A stretch of 64,000 nt of DNA from an uncultured Rhodospirillaceae bacterium (GCA_937927415.1 CALBDS010000004.1:310001-374000), one strand, 5' to 3'; numbered from the stretch's first letter, positions 1-8,115 are shown. A program made the numbers and translations. Notes: generated from the sequence alone by a model not told the origin.

Positions 1-119
1 CCTCCGGTGCCGGGATCATAGTACCCGCCGGTGGTCCGGCTGACGGTCACGGGGTACATCACGCCCCGCAATGCCTGTCCCACTGTCCGCGCGATCGGTC
101 CTTTAAGCGGGCTGGTCAT
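1..119 (-). CDS. Phage head-tail region protein (partial, runs off left edge)
   Basis: An open frame starts at ATG 119 and continues past base 1. Its start overlaps the stop of the upstream gene by one base (TGATG), so the two are translationally linked. The visible 39 residues begin MTSPLKGPIARTVGQAL and contain a Tyr/Gly-rich stretch (TTGGYYDPGTG). Position after the DnaT-like gene suggests a head-closure or head-tail joining protein, but too little is present to name a family. Confidence 0.6.
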   Translation of the reverse strand, partial: MTSPLKGPIARTVGQALRGVMYPVTVSRTTGGYYDPGTG

Positions 120-604
120 CAGAACACCATCTGGACGGAGTTCTGGGACGTGCCGCCGGGCGGGCACAGCAGCGGGGCGATGATGGCCTGCACCAGATCG
201 GGCAGCCGGCGGACGGGGGCGGCACCCGCGTATTCGACCTTCACGCTGCCGGCAGTCACAGCGCGGACACCACGGTTTCCGTCGTCTGCCGTCCGATCTT
301 CCGTCAGCAGGTTCAGCGCCAATTCAGCCGTCGCATCGCGCACGGGCTGGGGAATGATGGTGCTGGCGATGGCTCGGCCTTCCGCGTCAACTGCACCTTG
401 ACGGGGCCACGCCAGCAATTGCGACGTGCTGGTGATGGTCCCCTGCCACCGCTCACGGTTCAGGAAGGCGGTTGCCATCTTCAGCGCCTTTTCCTTGTCG
501 GCGGTGGTCGCACCGCTCCAGGTCGTGGAGTAGAGGCGGGCTGCCATGTAGCTGTCGGCATCGCCAACAGACAGGAAGCTATCTGTGCCAACCGTAATCG
601 CCAT
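119..604 (-). CDS. DnaT-like phage head/connector-region protein
   Basis: A 161-residue protein. It shows the pattern of the DnaT-like ssDNA-binding family common in phage head modules: an N-terminal DADSYMAARL segment, KEKALKMATAFLN, then LLAWPRQGAVD and IPQPVRDATAELALNLL. Members usually sit just after the capsid gene, as here, so a head-tail connector role is likely even though the family name suggests DNA binding. I chose ATG 604 because AGGTG lies eight bases upstream; a GTG at 613 in the same frame has no such site. The next gene overlaps its stop. Confidence 0.8.
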   Translation of the reverse strand: MAITVGTDSFLSVGDADSYMAARLYSTTWSGATTADKEKALKMATAFLNRERWQGTITSTSQLLAWPRQGAVDAEGRAIASTIIPQPVRDATAELALNLLTEDRTADDGNRGVRAVTAGSVKVEYAGAAPVRRLPDLVQAIIAPLLCPPGGTSQNSVQMVF

Positions 605-739
605 GATGGGCACCTATCGGGAAGGGAATGGCCGGGGCCGTCTCGGGAGGGAGACTCCCCGGCTGCCGATGTTTTTCATGTGCGCCCACCCATCGGCTGG
701 GACGCTCCGGCACTGCCTCTCGGCACCCGCTGGCCTGGA

Positions 740-1129
740 TCAGGCCACCGGACTCAGGAAACATCCATACGTGATGGATGGGGTGGTGCCGCTGGCGGTC
801 AGCTTGCAGCGGATGGCAGCCGCGTTCGGGTCCAGCTTGGCGATCAGTTCGGAGCTGGCCGTCAGGACATAGCGTCCGGTGGCAGAGACCGAGACGGCGG
901 CGACCTGAACCGGGGAGTCGGAGAACGCGGCCAAGCTGTCCGTTTCGAGGGACAGTGCATAGGCTTCATTGCCAGACGACGTGTCCAGCGCGGTCACGTC
1001 AAAGGTGGCCTGGATCGTGCTCGCATGGCGCACGTCCAGGGCGATGCCGGTCTCTGCGACGGTCGCGGTTTCCGCGCCGTCGTCGATATCACGAAGCAGC
1101 AGTGCCGCGTCGAAGGTGCGGGAGGTCAT
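740..1129 (-). CDS. Phage structural-region protein of unknown function
   Basis: A 129-residue protein directly downstream of the capsid gene (12 bases apart), hence probably a head-associated or decoration protein. It begins MTSRTFDAALLLRD, is rich in Thr, Ser, Ala and Val, and has the alternating pattern expected of beta-strands (IQATFDVTALD, VSVSATGRYVLTAS). No catalytic motif, membrane segment or cysteine cluster is visible. A 135-base gap without a convincing gene separates it from the DnaT-like gene. I do not recognise the family; the structural role is inferred from position. Confidence 0.7.
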   Translation of the reverse strand: MTSRTFDAALLLRDIDDGAETATVAETGIALDVRHASTIQATFDVTALDTSSGNEAYALSLETDSLAAFSDSPVQVAAVSVSATGRYVLTASSELIAKLDPNAAAIRCKLTASGTTPSITYGCFLSPVA

Positions 1130-1141
1130 TGCCGTGTCTCC

Positions 1142-2053
1142 TTATGCCGGCTGGTTGATCCAGCGCAGGCGGGCCGCCGCGCGGGGATTGGCGATGACGA
1201 TGCCGCTGTACCATTCGGTGCGGGTCCGATAGGCCGGCTTTGAGTCCAGTTCCCCCAGATCACGAACCGACATGGGTTCGGTCTGGATACCGAACATGCT
1301 GCCCAGGCCGAAGGAAGCCGCGAAAATCGAAGTCGTGTCGGCATTGCCGCTGCCATCGTCCTCGGTGAAGGGCAGGATGGCGTTACCGGCGGCGTCTTCG
1401 TCGATTTCGGCAATGGGCGTGCCGCCATAGGACAGAAGCTGGCGACCGAACCCGTCCTGAACGGTCTCAATCGCCTGCCCGGCGGCACGGATCAGCTTGT
1501 TGACGGCGCGGCGCATGGTGCGGTTCATCAACAGCACCTTGTTGTCACCGCGCACAGCGTCCAACAACTCGTCCAGCTTGTCGAGCGTAAGCGCGGCCCC
1601 GCCGGCCCCACCGGCATTCACCACCTGGCTACCAGTCAGACGACGCTTCAGCCCGTCGAACTGCCGGGGATCGGCGCTGGTGTCGCCGCTGAAAAACGTC
1701 GAAAGCCAGGACAGCGACAGGCTCTTGGCCTTCAGCGCATCGTGCGCGGCGCGGACGTTCGCGGAGCCGACGCCCATTTTCACCAGGGCCACGTCGAAAT
1801 CGCTGTCGCCGCCGCAGATGGTCAGGGACTCCGTGACGGGGTTCAAGACGCCCGTGCTTTCCGCATAGGCTTCGTTCAGGCCACGGAACGCCACACCCGG
1901 CAATGCTTCTTCGACATTGTACTTGTAGGCATTGCCCGCGATGTCCTGGAACGGCATCCGCTCCAGCACCGGATTGACGTTGGCGAACGTCTCGATGACG
2001 CCGGAAGCCAGAGGCGACTGAACGAGCTTGGAGTATTCGATGAGCGTCAACAT
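1142..2053 (-). CDS. Phage major capsid protein
   Basis: A 303-residue protein between a scaffold-like gene and head-completion genes, the standard place for the major head protein. It has no signal peptide or enzyme motif. It begins MLTLIEYSKLVQSPLASGVIE and has a C-terminal block (FGIQTEPMSVRDLGELDSKP, then YRTRTEWYSGIVIANPRAAA) typical of HK97-fold coat proteins that assemble without a long cleaved delta domain. A separate small scaffold-like gene lies just upstream. Start ATG 2053 is the first of the frame. The capsid call is firm; the HK97 fold is inferred. Confidence 0.85.
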   Translation of the reverse strand: MLTLIEYSKLVQSPLASGVIETFANVNPVLERMPFQDIAGNAYKYNVEEALPGVAFRGLNEAYAESTGVLNPVTESLTICGGDSDFDVALVKMGVGSANVRAAHDALKAKSLSLSWLSTFFSGDTSADPRQFDGLKRRLTGSQVVNAGGAGGAALTLDKLDELLDAVRGDNKVLLMNRTMRRAVNKLIRAAGQAIETVQDGFGRQLLSYGGTPIAEIDEDAAGNAILPFTEDDGSGNADTTSIFAASFGLGSMFGIQTEPMSVRDLGELDSKPAYRTRTEWYSGIVIANPRAAARLRWINQPA

Positions 2054-2066
2054 GGTTCAGCCTCCG

Positions 2067-2396
2067 TTACTTGGAATATCCAGCGGCCATCCGGGCGGCC
2101 GGCGGGAGAGAGTTCAGGTCCACCTGCCGCGGCGCGGTGCGCGGCGGGGCGGTGTCGGTCGGCGGCACCGGAACCGGCGGCGGGGCGGTCTTGGCTTTCT
2201 GGAGCCACTCGAGCTTGGCGATTGGATCAAGATCCGGGATCAGCGCCTTCAGGGGCTCGGGCAACTGCCCGGCCATCTGGTCACAGAGGGCAACCAGACG
2301 CGCATTCACAGCGTCCAGATCGGCGGTACCGGCCCCCGCCGGTTGGGTGGTCGGCTGGGCAACTTCGGCGGGGGTGGTCTCAGTTTCCGTTGTCAT
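2067..2396 (-). CDS. Small scaffold-like phage protein
   Basis: A 109-residue acidic, Thr/Pro-rich protein. The first 30 residues are low-complexity (TETETTPAEVAQPTTQPAG), the middle is helical (DLDAVNARLVALCDQMAGQL), a proline-rich linker follows, and a short conserved tail reads DLNSLPPAARMAAGYSK. It lies between portal and capsid, where scaffold or head-protease genes sit, and its start overlaps the portal stop (ATGA). There is no protease triad, so scaffolding is the likelier role. It is shorter than most scaffolds, which lowers certainty. Confidence 0.65.
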   Translation of the reverse strand: MTTETETTPAEVAQPTTQPAGAGTADLDAVNARLVALCDQMAGQLPEPLKALIPDLDPIAKLEWLQKAKTAPPPVPVPPTDTAPPRTAPRQVDLNSLPPAARMAAGYSK

Positions 2397-3736
2397 TGGC
2401 TTGCTCGGATCATGGTGAAGCTCGGGCCGGCAGACACCCCGCCGACACCAAGCACGGCGCTTTCCTCCCGCCTTTCGGTGAGGATGCGCATGGCCTCGCT
2501 GCGGTCCCGAATGTCCGGGTTGTCCGCCATGAAGCAGTCAATCGGTGACCAGATTCCCAAATCGACGCGGCGCTGATAGGCGTCCAGACGGTCGCTTTCG
2601 CTGATGGTGTCCGTCACTTCGCCGAAATCGACAGAGACGGTAGCGCCTTCCGGGATGGTCCCCGGTTGGTGCGTGTTCACCACCCGTTTGATGACTTCAA
2701 ACAGGCGGGCCTCGTAGGTCCGCCAGAGTTCTACGTCGTCCTGCCGCGCCTCCAGCAAGTCGCGCATGTCGATTGCTTTTGCCGCACCGCTCTGCGTCGT
2801 CTGTTCAACGCTGAAAGTGTTGGCAGACAGGTCGTTTGCGGTACAGGTCTGCTTGATCAAGAATTCGATGGCCTGTAGAACTTCGGCAACCGGAGTATTG
2901 GGGCTGGCAAACCCGAATGAACCGCCTTCCGGCAAGGTAATTGCCCTATCCGGTCCTGTCCGAACGGCATCACCAGCCGGCAAACCTGTTGCCCATGCCT
3001 GTCCGTGACTTTGCAGTTCCATCGCTCGCCAGAGATTGACCAGGGCGACGTTGACGGCGCGCTGCGCTTCCACCAAGTCATCGCCACCGGGAATGAAAAA
3101 ATCCGCATCGGGCATGGCATCGAACAAGGGCACAAAGGGCAAAACCCCATAAGGATTTTGGCCCTTCTCATTGCCCGCGACGGGGATTATCCTCCCGCGC
3201 CAATCTCGTTTCCGGTACGTCGCAGAAGACCAATCCGAGTACACCGTTTCCTCGGGGCGCTCACCCGGACGGGTCACGATGATGCGCTGGGGGGCCATCG
3301 GATCATCGCAAACCACGTCCAGGATGTTCGGAGTGACGCAGGCAATCAAGGCTTGCGTGCCCGTCCAGCGCACTTGAAGCGCGCAAGTCTTCAGCAGCTT
3401 TGTCAGCCGGTTGGCCTTCTTCAAAACGACGTTCACGCCAGCGGCAGAGTAAAGCGATTCGCCAGCCGCTTGATCCATCCCATTGAACGTGCGAACCGGG
3501 GCCGTCTTGTAGACCATGGCCCGCTTGTTGACGATCTTTCGTACGATATTCACTTGGAACAGTCGGAAATCTTCCGGGCGAGACCAGCGTTGACGAATTG
3601 CCGTCAAGAGGTCATCGGACTGCTCATCTTGGTAATACTTCAGACGCAGTTCGGTCATCGCCTTGCGCGCGGCGCTGGCCTGGATGATCGAGATGAACGG
3701 GTCAGAACCCGTGCTTCTGAAAGGGAATAGTGACAT
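2393..3736 (-). CDS. Phage portal protein
   Basis: A portal of about 447 residues forming the vertex through which DNA is packaged. Visible family traits are an N-terminal helical segment, the stretch QNPYGVLPFVPLFDAMPD followed by FFIPGGDDLVEAQRAVN, a long helix with an Asn/Ser-rich region (TANDLSANTFSVEQTTQSG), and a clip/stem-like C-terminal part. It lies directly after the large terminase, as usual. The start is uncertain: ATG 3736 gives MSLFPFRSTG, while ATG 3754 adds six residues. Neither has a good ribosome-binding site, so the terminase-portal junction may be translationally coupled. Confidence 0.86.
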   Translation of the reverse strand: MSLFPFRSTGSDPFISIIQASAARKAMTELRLKYYQDEQSDDLLTAIRQRWSRPEDFRLFQVNIVRKIVNKRAMVYKTAPVRTFNGMDQAAGESLYSAAGVNVVLKKANRLTKLLKTCALQVRWTGTQALIACVTPNILDVVCDDPMAPQRIIVTRPGERPEETVYSDWSSATYRKRDWRGRIIPVAGNEKGQNPYGVLPFVPLFDAMPDADFFIPGGDDLVEAQRAVNVALVNLWRAMELQSHGQAWATGLPAGDAVRTGPDRAITLPEGGSFGFASPNTPVAEVLQAIEFLIKQTCTANDLSANTFSVEQTTQSGAAKAIDMRDLLEARQDDVELWRTYEARLFEVIKRVVNTHQPGTIPEGATVSVDFGEVTDTISESDRLDAYQRRVDLGIWSPIDCFMADNPDIRDRSEAMRILTERREESAVLGVGGVSAGPSFTMIRASQ

Positions 3737-3767
3737 TCCATGATGAATACACATTCAACAATACAAA

Positions 3768-5426
3768 TCAACGCCGAACAGTATGCGATCCTGTGTTTGT
3801 GACTTTTCCTTCAAAAAAATGAAGAATACTCATCTTTGAGCACCCTGCACGCGATGAATATTTCTCATAAAGCCTCTGAACCTCAATCATCGACCGGCAC
3901 GAATCGGAACATGGCGGAATGACGCAACCTCCGTTCAAGAGGCACAGCCGCGCCGCCGGTCCGATCGCATCGCAGTGAATGCCAGGAAGCTCGAAGGGAG
4001 AGAGTTCGACCTCGCGCAACGAGTAGACGGCCCAAGCGAGGGCATAGACAGCGTCATCGTGGCACCCCTTCGCGTGCTCAAAAACGGGGATGGTGCCGCG
4101 GCTGCCATTAGCCTCCATGCGATACTCGAATGTACCCATCTCCTTCAGGAGCTTGGAGAACTTTGGATGGATGTGCAGCCGGCCCTCCTTGGCAACGGCG
4201 TGCAACTCGAGGAAGGCGGCTGCCTGCTTCTCTCGGGTGGGATGCACCACTTCGCTGTCAAACGGCTGTTCTGCCGCCCACGCCTGGATGTCCGAGACGT
4301 TGACCGCCTCAAGGGTGGCCTTTCGGACGCCGAAGTTGCGGTGGTACGCGGTCAGGTGCCGCTTGATGGAGGCGCCGCTGTTGCCGAAAATCGTGTCGCT
4401 CGCCAGCGCGAAGATGTGGGGCAGTTCGTCGGCATCAATGATTTTGACGACTGCGCATGTGACGGTGCTGTCCGCCAGCCCCAACCCTTGGGCACGATCC
4501 AGCCCAGCGCCCGCCACCCACGCCCGCCCATCGGCCAGCGCCTTCACATCCAGCGGATAGGTGGCGTCGGTGCAGGTTTCCAGGACGGCAGACGGGAACA
4601 CCAGCGCCGATGAATCGCCCCACCTGTTCAAATGTTGTTGGCAAAATTCAAGATCCATCATTTGTGCATGACGCGATCTCAATTTCTTCTCTGCGATCCA
4701 GGGCGGGCCATTCTTGATGGCGTCGTCGAGATCGGAATAGGCGATGTGGGAGAAGTACAAGGCCGGGTCCGCCTTGTTCTCCCAGAGTTGATAGAGGTGG
4801 AACAGCGGGCTGGACCGGGGGCCGGTGGTGCTGTCCACCAACACGGTTCCGTCCTCGCTGTCGATTACCGCCGACGCCATCGCCTGGAAAGCTGCGTCCG
4901 ACTTCGCAGCGTGCAACTCCGAGACCTGACAGAGGCTGAGCTTTTTCCCGAACAGAGCCGCCGGGTTGCTGGGAAACCCCTGGATGCGGCTGCCCAGCGC
5001 GCTGTAGGCGATGTTGTCGGCGCCGATGATGATCGCACCTGTGTCGATCAGCACCTTGGTGTAGGTGGTGCCCTCGAGGATCGTCTTGACCAGCCGGAAG
5101 GCCGTGTCCGTCGTCTGTGTCGCGCTGTTGGCGATGATCCCGGCGGTCTGGTTCTGGCGAGTCAGGAACCTCCATATGATAACCAGGGCCGACACGACGG
5201 TCTTCCCGTGGCGACGCGGCCAGCACCAAACGATGGTGGAGAAGTCGCCGTCCAGGGCGGCGGTGATCTCCGCCTTTACCCGTTCGCTCGGGAGCTCGTA
5301 CGGCTGAAGCGGCCCTTTCTCGCTGGGGATCATCGGCCGCACGTCGGCCAGGAAGGCGAAGAAGCCGGTGGCCCCCGGCGCCCGCCAACGGGCCACCTGT
5401 TTCGACAGATCGGTCTTTTTGTTCAT
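3768..5426 (-). CDS. Phage terminase large subunit
   Basis: A 552-residue packaging motor. The ATPase domain has a Walker A motif WPRRHGKT at residues 69-76. A C-terminal RuvC-like nuclease is indicated by an acidic GLDRAQG segment and a late HDDAVYALAWAV helix. The last 70 residues carry six cysteines (about 485, 495, 501, 506, 510 and 529) around LCLLNGGCVIPPCSDSC. A similar Cys-rich tail occurs, from memory, in a subset of proteobacterial terminases and may bind metal. The gene sits between a 94-residue protein and the portal. The first ATG is used. Confidence 0.92.
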   Translation of the reverse strand: MNKKTDLSKQVARWRAPGATGFFAFLADVRPMIPSEKGPLQPYELPSERVKAEITAALDGDFSTIVWCWPRRHGKTVVSALVIIWRFLTRQNQTAGIIANSATQTTDTAFRLVKTILEGTTYTKVLIDTGAIIIGADNIAYSALGSRIQGFPSNPAALFGKKLSLCQVSELHAAKSDAAFQAMASAVIDSEDGTVLVDSTTGPRSSPLFHLYQLWENKADPALYFSHIAYSDLDDAIKNGPPWIAEKKLRSRHAQMMDLEFCQQHLNRWGDSSALVFPSAVLETCTDATYPLDVKALADGRAWVAGAGLDRAQGLGLADSTVTCAVVKIIDADELPHIFALASDTIFGNSGASIKRHLTAYHRNFGVRKATLEAVNVSDIQAWAAEQPFDSEVVHPTREKQAAAFLELHAVAKEGRLHIHPKFSKLLKEMGTFEYRMEANGSRGTIPVFEHAKGCHDDAVYALAWAVYSLREVELSPFELPGIHCDAIGPAARLCLLNGGCVIPPCSDSCRSMIEVQRLYEKYSSRAGCSKMSILHFFEGKVTNTGSHTVRR

Positions 5427-5481
5427 GATTTGTTCTCATAATTGGGTACGGTAGGACCGACGAAGGCAAGTGCTGCTTGCC

Positions 5482-5766
5482 TTATCCGGGCTGTCCGATG
5501 CCGGTCCGCTCTGCGGCTTGCCTCAGGTCGGACAATTCCGCCGACAGGTGGTCGATCGCCTCCGGATGCTCCAGGAGCTCGCCGGTCGCCTCGACCAGCA
5601 GGATGCGGGCCAGTTCGACCGGGCCGAGCTCGGCACTGATAACGTGGCGGATCGCCTCCAGCAGCGCGCCAGCGCGCTGGGCGGCGGGCACCTGCTGATT
5701 GGCGGTGAGGATATTGGCGCCCCAGATGGTCAACGTGTCGATGACGGGGCGGTGGTCGGTGGGCAT
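5482..5766 (-). CDS. Small phage protein between Mu-F-like and terminase genes
   Basis: A 94-residue helical protein starting MPTDHRPVIDTLTIWGANIL. I set the start at ATG 5766 because AGAAGGA lies about eight bases upstream; the longer frame reading back to 6018 overlaps the neighbouring gene and is out of character in composition. The body is amphipathic helix (AGALLEAIRHVISAELG, ILLVEATGELLEHPEAIDHL). No family is recognised. Position next to the large terminase would suit a packaging accessory or small terminase subunit, but no HTH is evident, so this is only a possibility. Confidence 0.68.
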   Translation of the reverse strand: MPTDHRPVIDTLTIWGANILTANQQVPAAQRAGALLEAIRHVISAELGPVELARILLVEATGELLEHPEAIDHLSAELSDLRQAAERTGIGQPG

Positions 5767-5837
5767 GATGCTGTCCTTCTCGAGATCAGGTTCGGTTGAT
5801 CGTAGGACGGTCCCCGCGAGTGTGGTGTCCAAAGCAG

Positions 5838-6893
5838 TCACCTGTTTGGGACAGCGTTGGGGTACATGGCGCGGAGTTCCTGGAGGCTGAGGGCGCGCGA
5901 ATAGGTCGCCATGCCCGCGAGTGGCACGCCCGCTGCGAACGCTTCGTAGCGGGATGGACCCAACACCTCGCGCTGAAAGCTGGCCGGTTGCCGCTTCAGC
6001 CAATCGCTGTACGTCCAATCGGCGGGGACAGGGCCGTCCTGACTGGCCTGTTGGCCCTCCGGCATCTCATCATCCAACTCGTGCCCTTCCGGCCCCAACA
6101 ACTCCTCCCATGTCTTCGTGACGGGTAGAAGCTGGCTACGGCACGACGGGTGTCGAGGCGGAGCGGCGATGTCTGGGCTGTTTACCGGCCATTCCTGGCC
6201 GGAGAGCGCCGCGCAGGTCAGAGAGGTCCTGGAGTCGAGCGTCGCCACGAAGCGGACCTTGGCGATGGTGTCGCTGTTCTCCCGGTACAGAGCCAGCCGT
6301 GTCCGGCTGGCGGTGCTGGTCATGGCAGTGCGTGCCAGACGTTCGGCGGAGACCTTAGACAGATCGGCGGCCTTCTCCAGACGGCGGCGGAGTTTCTGGA
6401 CGGTCTCGCCAAGGCTGGCACCTTGTCGCAATTCGCTGGTGACGCGGGCCATGGTGTCATCGGCCAGCCGGGCACCCCACCGGGTCCAGCTCATGCCGTC
6501 ATGCGGAAGGTCCGCGATAGCAGCGATGGCGCGGGCGTCAAGGGCGGTGAACGAGATGGTGAAGGTAGCGAAGCCGGCATCAACCGCGATACCCTCCAGC
6601 GCCTCCAGGGCAGCCCGCACCGCTTCCATGCTGGTGTCGGCTGTCGCGGCGACCGCATCGGCAACGGTGGTGCCCAGCGCCCCCGCCAGCGCCCGCCGCA
6701 GCGCGTCCAGCTCACCGCGCAGGGCCATGAACCGGGCATAGGAGAAGGGGCGGCCAGCCGGTCCCTTGTCCAGTTCGGCGGCGACGGTCTCCAGCGCCCG
6801 GTTGATGTCAACAGTCAGGGCATGAAGGGTGGCAGTCTCCAGCCCGATAAGCCGGACCGCATGGCGGATGATGGGATCGGTCCAGCCGGTCAT
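5838..6893 (-). CDS. Phage head morphogenesis protein, Mu gpF / SPP1 gp7 family
   Basis: A 351-residue minor head protein. The family signature is clear in the C-terminal half: RLARTAMTSTASRTRLALY, then VRFVATLDSRTSLTCAALSG with a pair of nearby Cys/His residues, and PPRHPSCRSQLLPV. The N-terminal half is a long helical region rich in Ala, Leu and Arg. In Mu and SPP1 these proteins enter the procapsid and help head assembly and DNA delivery; here the gene is upstream of terminase and portal, as expected. The C-terminal extension (after about residue 270) has no family I recognise. Confidence 0.86.
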   Translation of the reverse strand: MTGWTDPIIRHAVRLIGLETATLHALTVDINRALETVAAELDKGPAGRPFSYARFMALRGELDALRRALAGALGTTVADAVAATADTSMEAVRAALEALEGIAVDAGFATFTISFTALDARAIAAIADLPHDGMSWTRWGARLADDTMARVTSELRQGASLGETVQKLRRRLEKAADLSKVSAERLARTAMTSTASRTRLALYRENSDTIAKVRFVATLDSRTSLTCAALSGQEWPVNSPDIAAPPRHPSCRSQLLPVTKTWEELLGPEGHELDDEMPEGQQASQDGPVPADWTYSDWLKRQPASFQREVLGPSRYEAFAAGVPLAGMATYSRALSLQELRAMYPNAVPNR

Positions 6894-7005
6894 TGTCCGC
6901 CCCCGTTACCTGCGATTAAACGCACGGAGGCAGCGGGGCGATACCGGGGGGACCGCTCGGCACCGCCCGCCGCGAGAGGCACGCTGGCGGGCATCCTGCG
7001 GGGCG

Positions 7006-7509
7006 TCATGGGCATTGCCCGCCCCCCAGCGCCAAAATCGCAGCGGCGTGGCCGTCAATCACTCGCGCTTTGCTGCCATCGGCGACAGGGCGTTTCAGCC
7101 CGATCAAGGTCAGCACCTTGCCCAGCGCCATGGTGATACGCGGGTAGCTGTCCAGTTCTTCAGGGGCTGCCTGCCCAGCGACAAGCCGGGCCTCAATCAT
7201 TTCAGCGTGTAATGACAGGGTAGCGGCCCGCCGGCAAAGCTGGCGCTGCCCCTCCGTCAAGCTGTCAAACCCGCCAGCGTCCTGGCATAGGAGGTCGTAC
7301 AGATCGGCGAACCGCCGACCGGCCTGCGACTGCGGAGACAAGCTCTCGACGGAGAGGAACAACGCACTGCCGTTCGTGACGCGGCTGCGCTGCAAGACGG
7401 AGCGTTCAGCAGGGGGCGGGGCTGGTACCATCGTGGTGCGCTTGGCACGCTTGCCGGCGGCAGAGCCGGGACCGGCGGCGGGCGGGGCGGGGGCGGTTTT
7501 TCGGTTCAT
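7006..7509 (-). CDS. Phage protein of unknown function, first gene of the late operon
   Basis: A 167-residue protein reading MNRKTAPAPPAAGPGSAAGK; the frame is open back to 7563 but the upstream part overlaps an operator-like dyad, so ATG 7509 is preferred. A basic, Pro/Ala-rich leader is followed by a helical domain (RRFADLYDLLCQDAGGFDSL, EGQRQLCRRAATLSLHAEMI). It is the first structural-operon gene after a strong promoter and lies upstream of the head and terminase genes, the usual position of the small terminase subunit. That role is a hypothesis; I see no classical HTH. About 110 bases without a gene follow before the Mu-F-like gene. Confidence 0.65.
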   Translation of the reverse strand: MNRKTAPAPPAAGPGSAAGKRAKRTTMVPAPPPAERSVLQRSRVTNGSALFLSVESLSPQSQAGRRFADLYDLLCQDAGGFDSLTEGQRQLCRRAATLSLHAEMIEARLVAGQAAPEELDSYPRITMALGKVLTLIGLKRPVADGSKARVIDGHAAAILALGGGQCP

Positions 7510-7529
7510 TTTTCCACCTACGGGGTCCG

Positions 7530-7565
7530 CTATGGGTCCGCAAACAATGAATTGCGAACCCATAG
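7530..7565. promoter_or_regulatory. 36-bp dyad, probable operator of the late promoter
   Basis: The arms read CTATGGGT then CGCAA, and after an 8-base centre TTGCG then ACCCATAG: an almost perfect inverted repeat of two 14-base arms with one mismatch. It covers the start of the transcript from the promoter at 7574-7602 and lies just upstream of ATG 7509. The octamer GGGTCCGC occurs twice here (7523-7530 and 7534-7541), 11 bases apart, and again near the integrase. A repressor site is likeliest; an RNA hairpin in the leader is the alternative. Confidence 0.6.
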
Positions 7566-7573
7566 AATGGTTA

Positions 7574-7602
7574 AGTATATGATATTACTTAGAATTTTGC
7601 AA
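7574..7602 (-). promoter_or_regulatory. Sigma-70-type promoter of the prophage late operon
   Basis: On the minus strand TTGCAA (7602-7597) is followed by exactly 17 bases and TATACT (7579-7574), both close to consensus and set in AT-rich DNA unlike its surroundings. The predicted start is near 7567, inside the dyad operator. It would drive the 7509 gene and probably the head genes below it. Confidence 0.65.
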
Positions 7603-7625
7603 ATGAAGCGGCCAAAGACCGCTTA

Positions 7626-7865
7626 TCAAGGATAAGATGCTCTCTCTTCGTGCTGAATTCCAGCGTCCGGGCGGGCGGGGGCGGGGAGACGAGGCGGGGT
7701 CGGCGCATTGGTCCCCCGATCATCTGCAAGCCGGTCACGCAGGTTTGCCAACGCCAAATAGGCAGTACACAAATCATCCATGTCCGGTCGGTTCAGTCCC
7801 CCGGCTAGGATCAATGCCCGAGCGGAGTTGCAGAGGTCTTCGGCAAAGCGATAGGTGAGGGGCAT
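7626..7865 (-). CDS. Small phage protein of unknown function
   Basis: A 79-residue protein starting MPLTYRFAEDLCNSARALIL. The open frame extends to 8123, but the upstream part crosses the octamer repeat array and codes low-quality Arg/Pro-rich sequence; ATG 7865 has GGAG eight bases upstream. The N-terminal half is helical (DDLCTAYLALANLRDRLADD) and the tail is Pro/Arg-rich. It is the last gene of the early or replication block, ending just upstream of the late promoter. No family is recognised. Confidence 0.6.
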   Translation of the reverse strand: MPLTYRFAEDLCNSARALILAGGLNRPDMDDLCTAYLALANLRDRLADDRGTNAPTPPRLPAPARPDAGIQHEERASYP

Positions 7866-7947
7866 GGCGGCATCTCCGTCAGAGTGTTTGAACACCCGAT
7901 CCCGCTTCCACGCGGGGAAGGGTATACATCCCCCGTAGGGGGATGGG

Positions 7948-8113
7948 GCGCGGAAGGAGCGTGGAACGTTGAAAATCAATGACTTACAGGGCGCGGAAAG
8001 GCGCGGAACGAAAGGGCGCGGAAAGCGCGGAATTTCTCTCCATATCAAGCACTTACAGGAGAGCGCGGAAGGCTTGATGCCAGCGCGGAATGGGCTCGGA
8101 ATGGAGCGCGGAA
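7948..8113. repeat. Iteron-like array: eight exact copies of GCGCGGAA
   Basis: Exact octamers start at 7948, 7991, 8001, 8016, 8025, 8063, 8083 and 8106; one-base variants lie at 7959 and 8094. A second element, ACTTACAGG, occurs at 7982 and 8051, each preceded by a related ATCAA-type sequence. The array fills the gene-free gap just downstream of the RepA-type ATPase gene. An origin of phage replication bound by a phage initiator is the simplest reading; a control region for the 7865 gene is also possible. Confidence 0.7.
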
Positions 8114-8115
8114 CA

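Noticed and set aside
579..764. A 61-residue minus-strand frame between the DnaT-like gene and the gene at 740-1129
   Set aside because: It overlaps the start of the DnaT-like gene, lacks a ribosome site and has a random composition.
7948..8113. CRISPR or coding repeats
   Set aside because: The octamers are too short and irregularly spaced for CRISPR, and reading frames across them give low-complexity Arg/Pro sequence.
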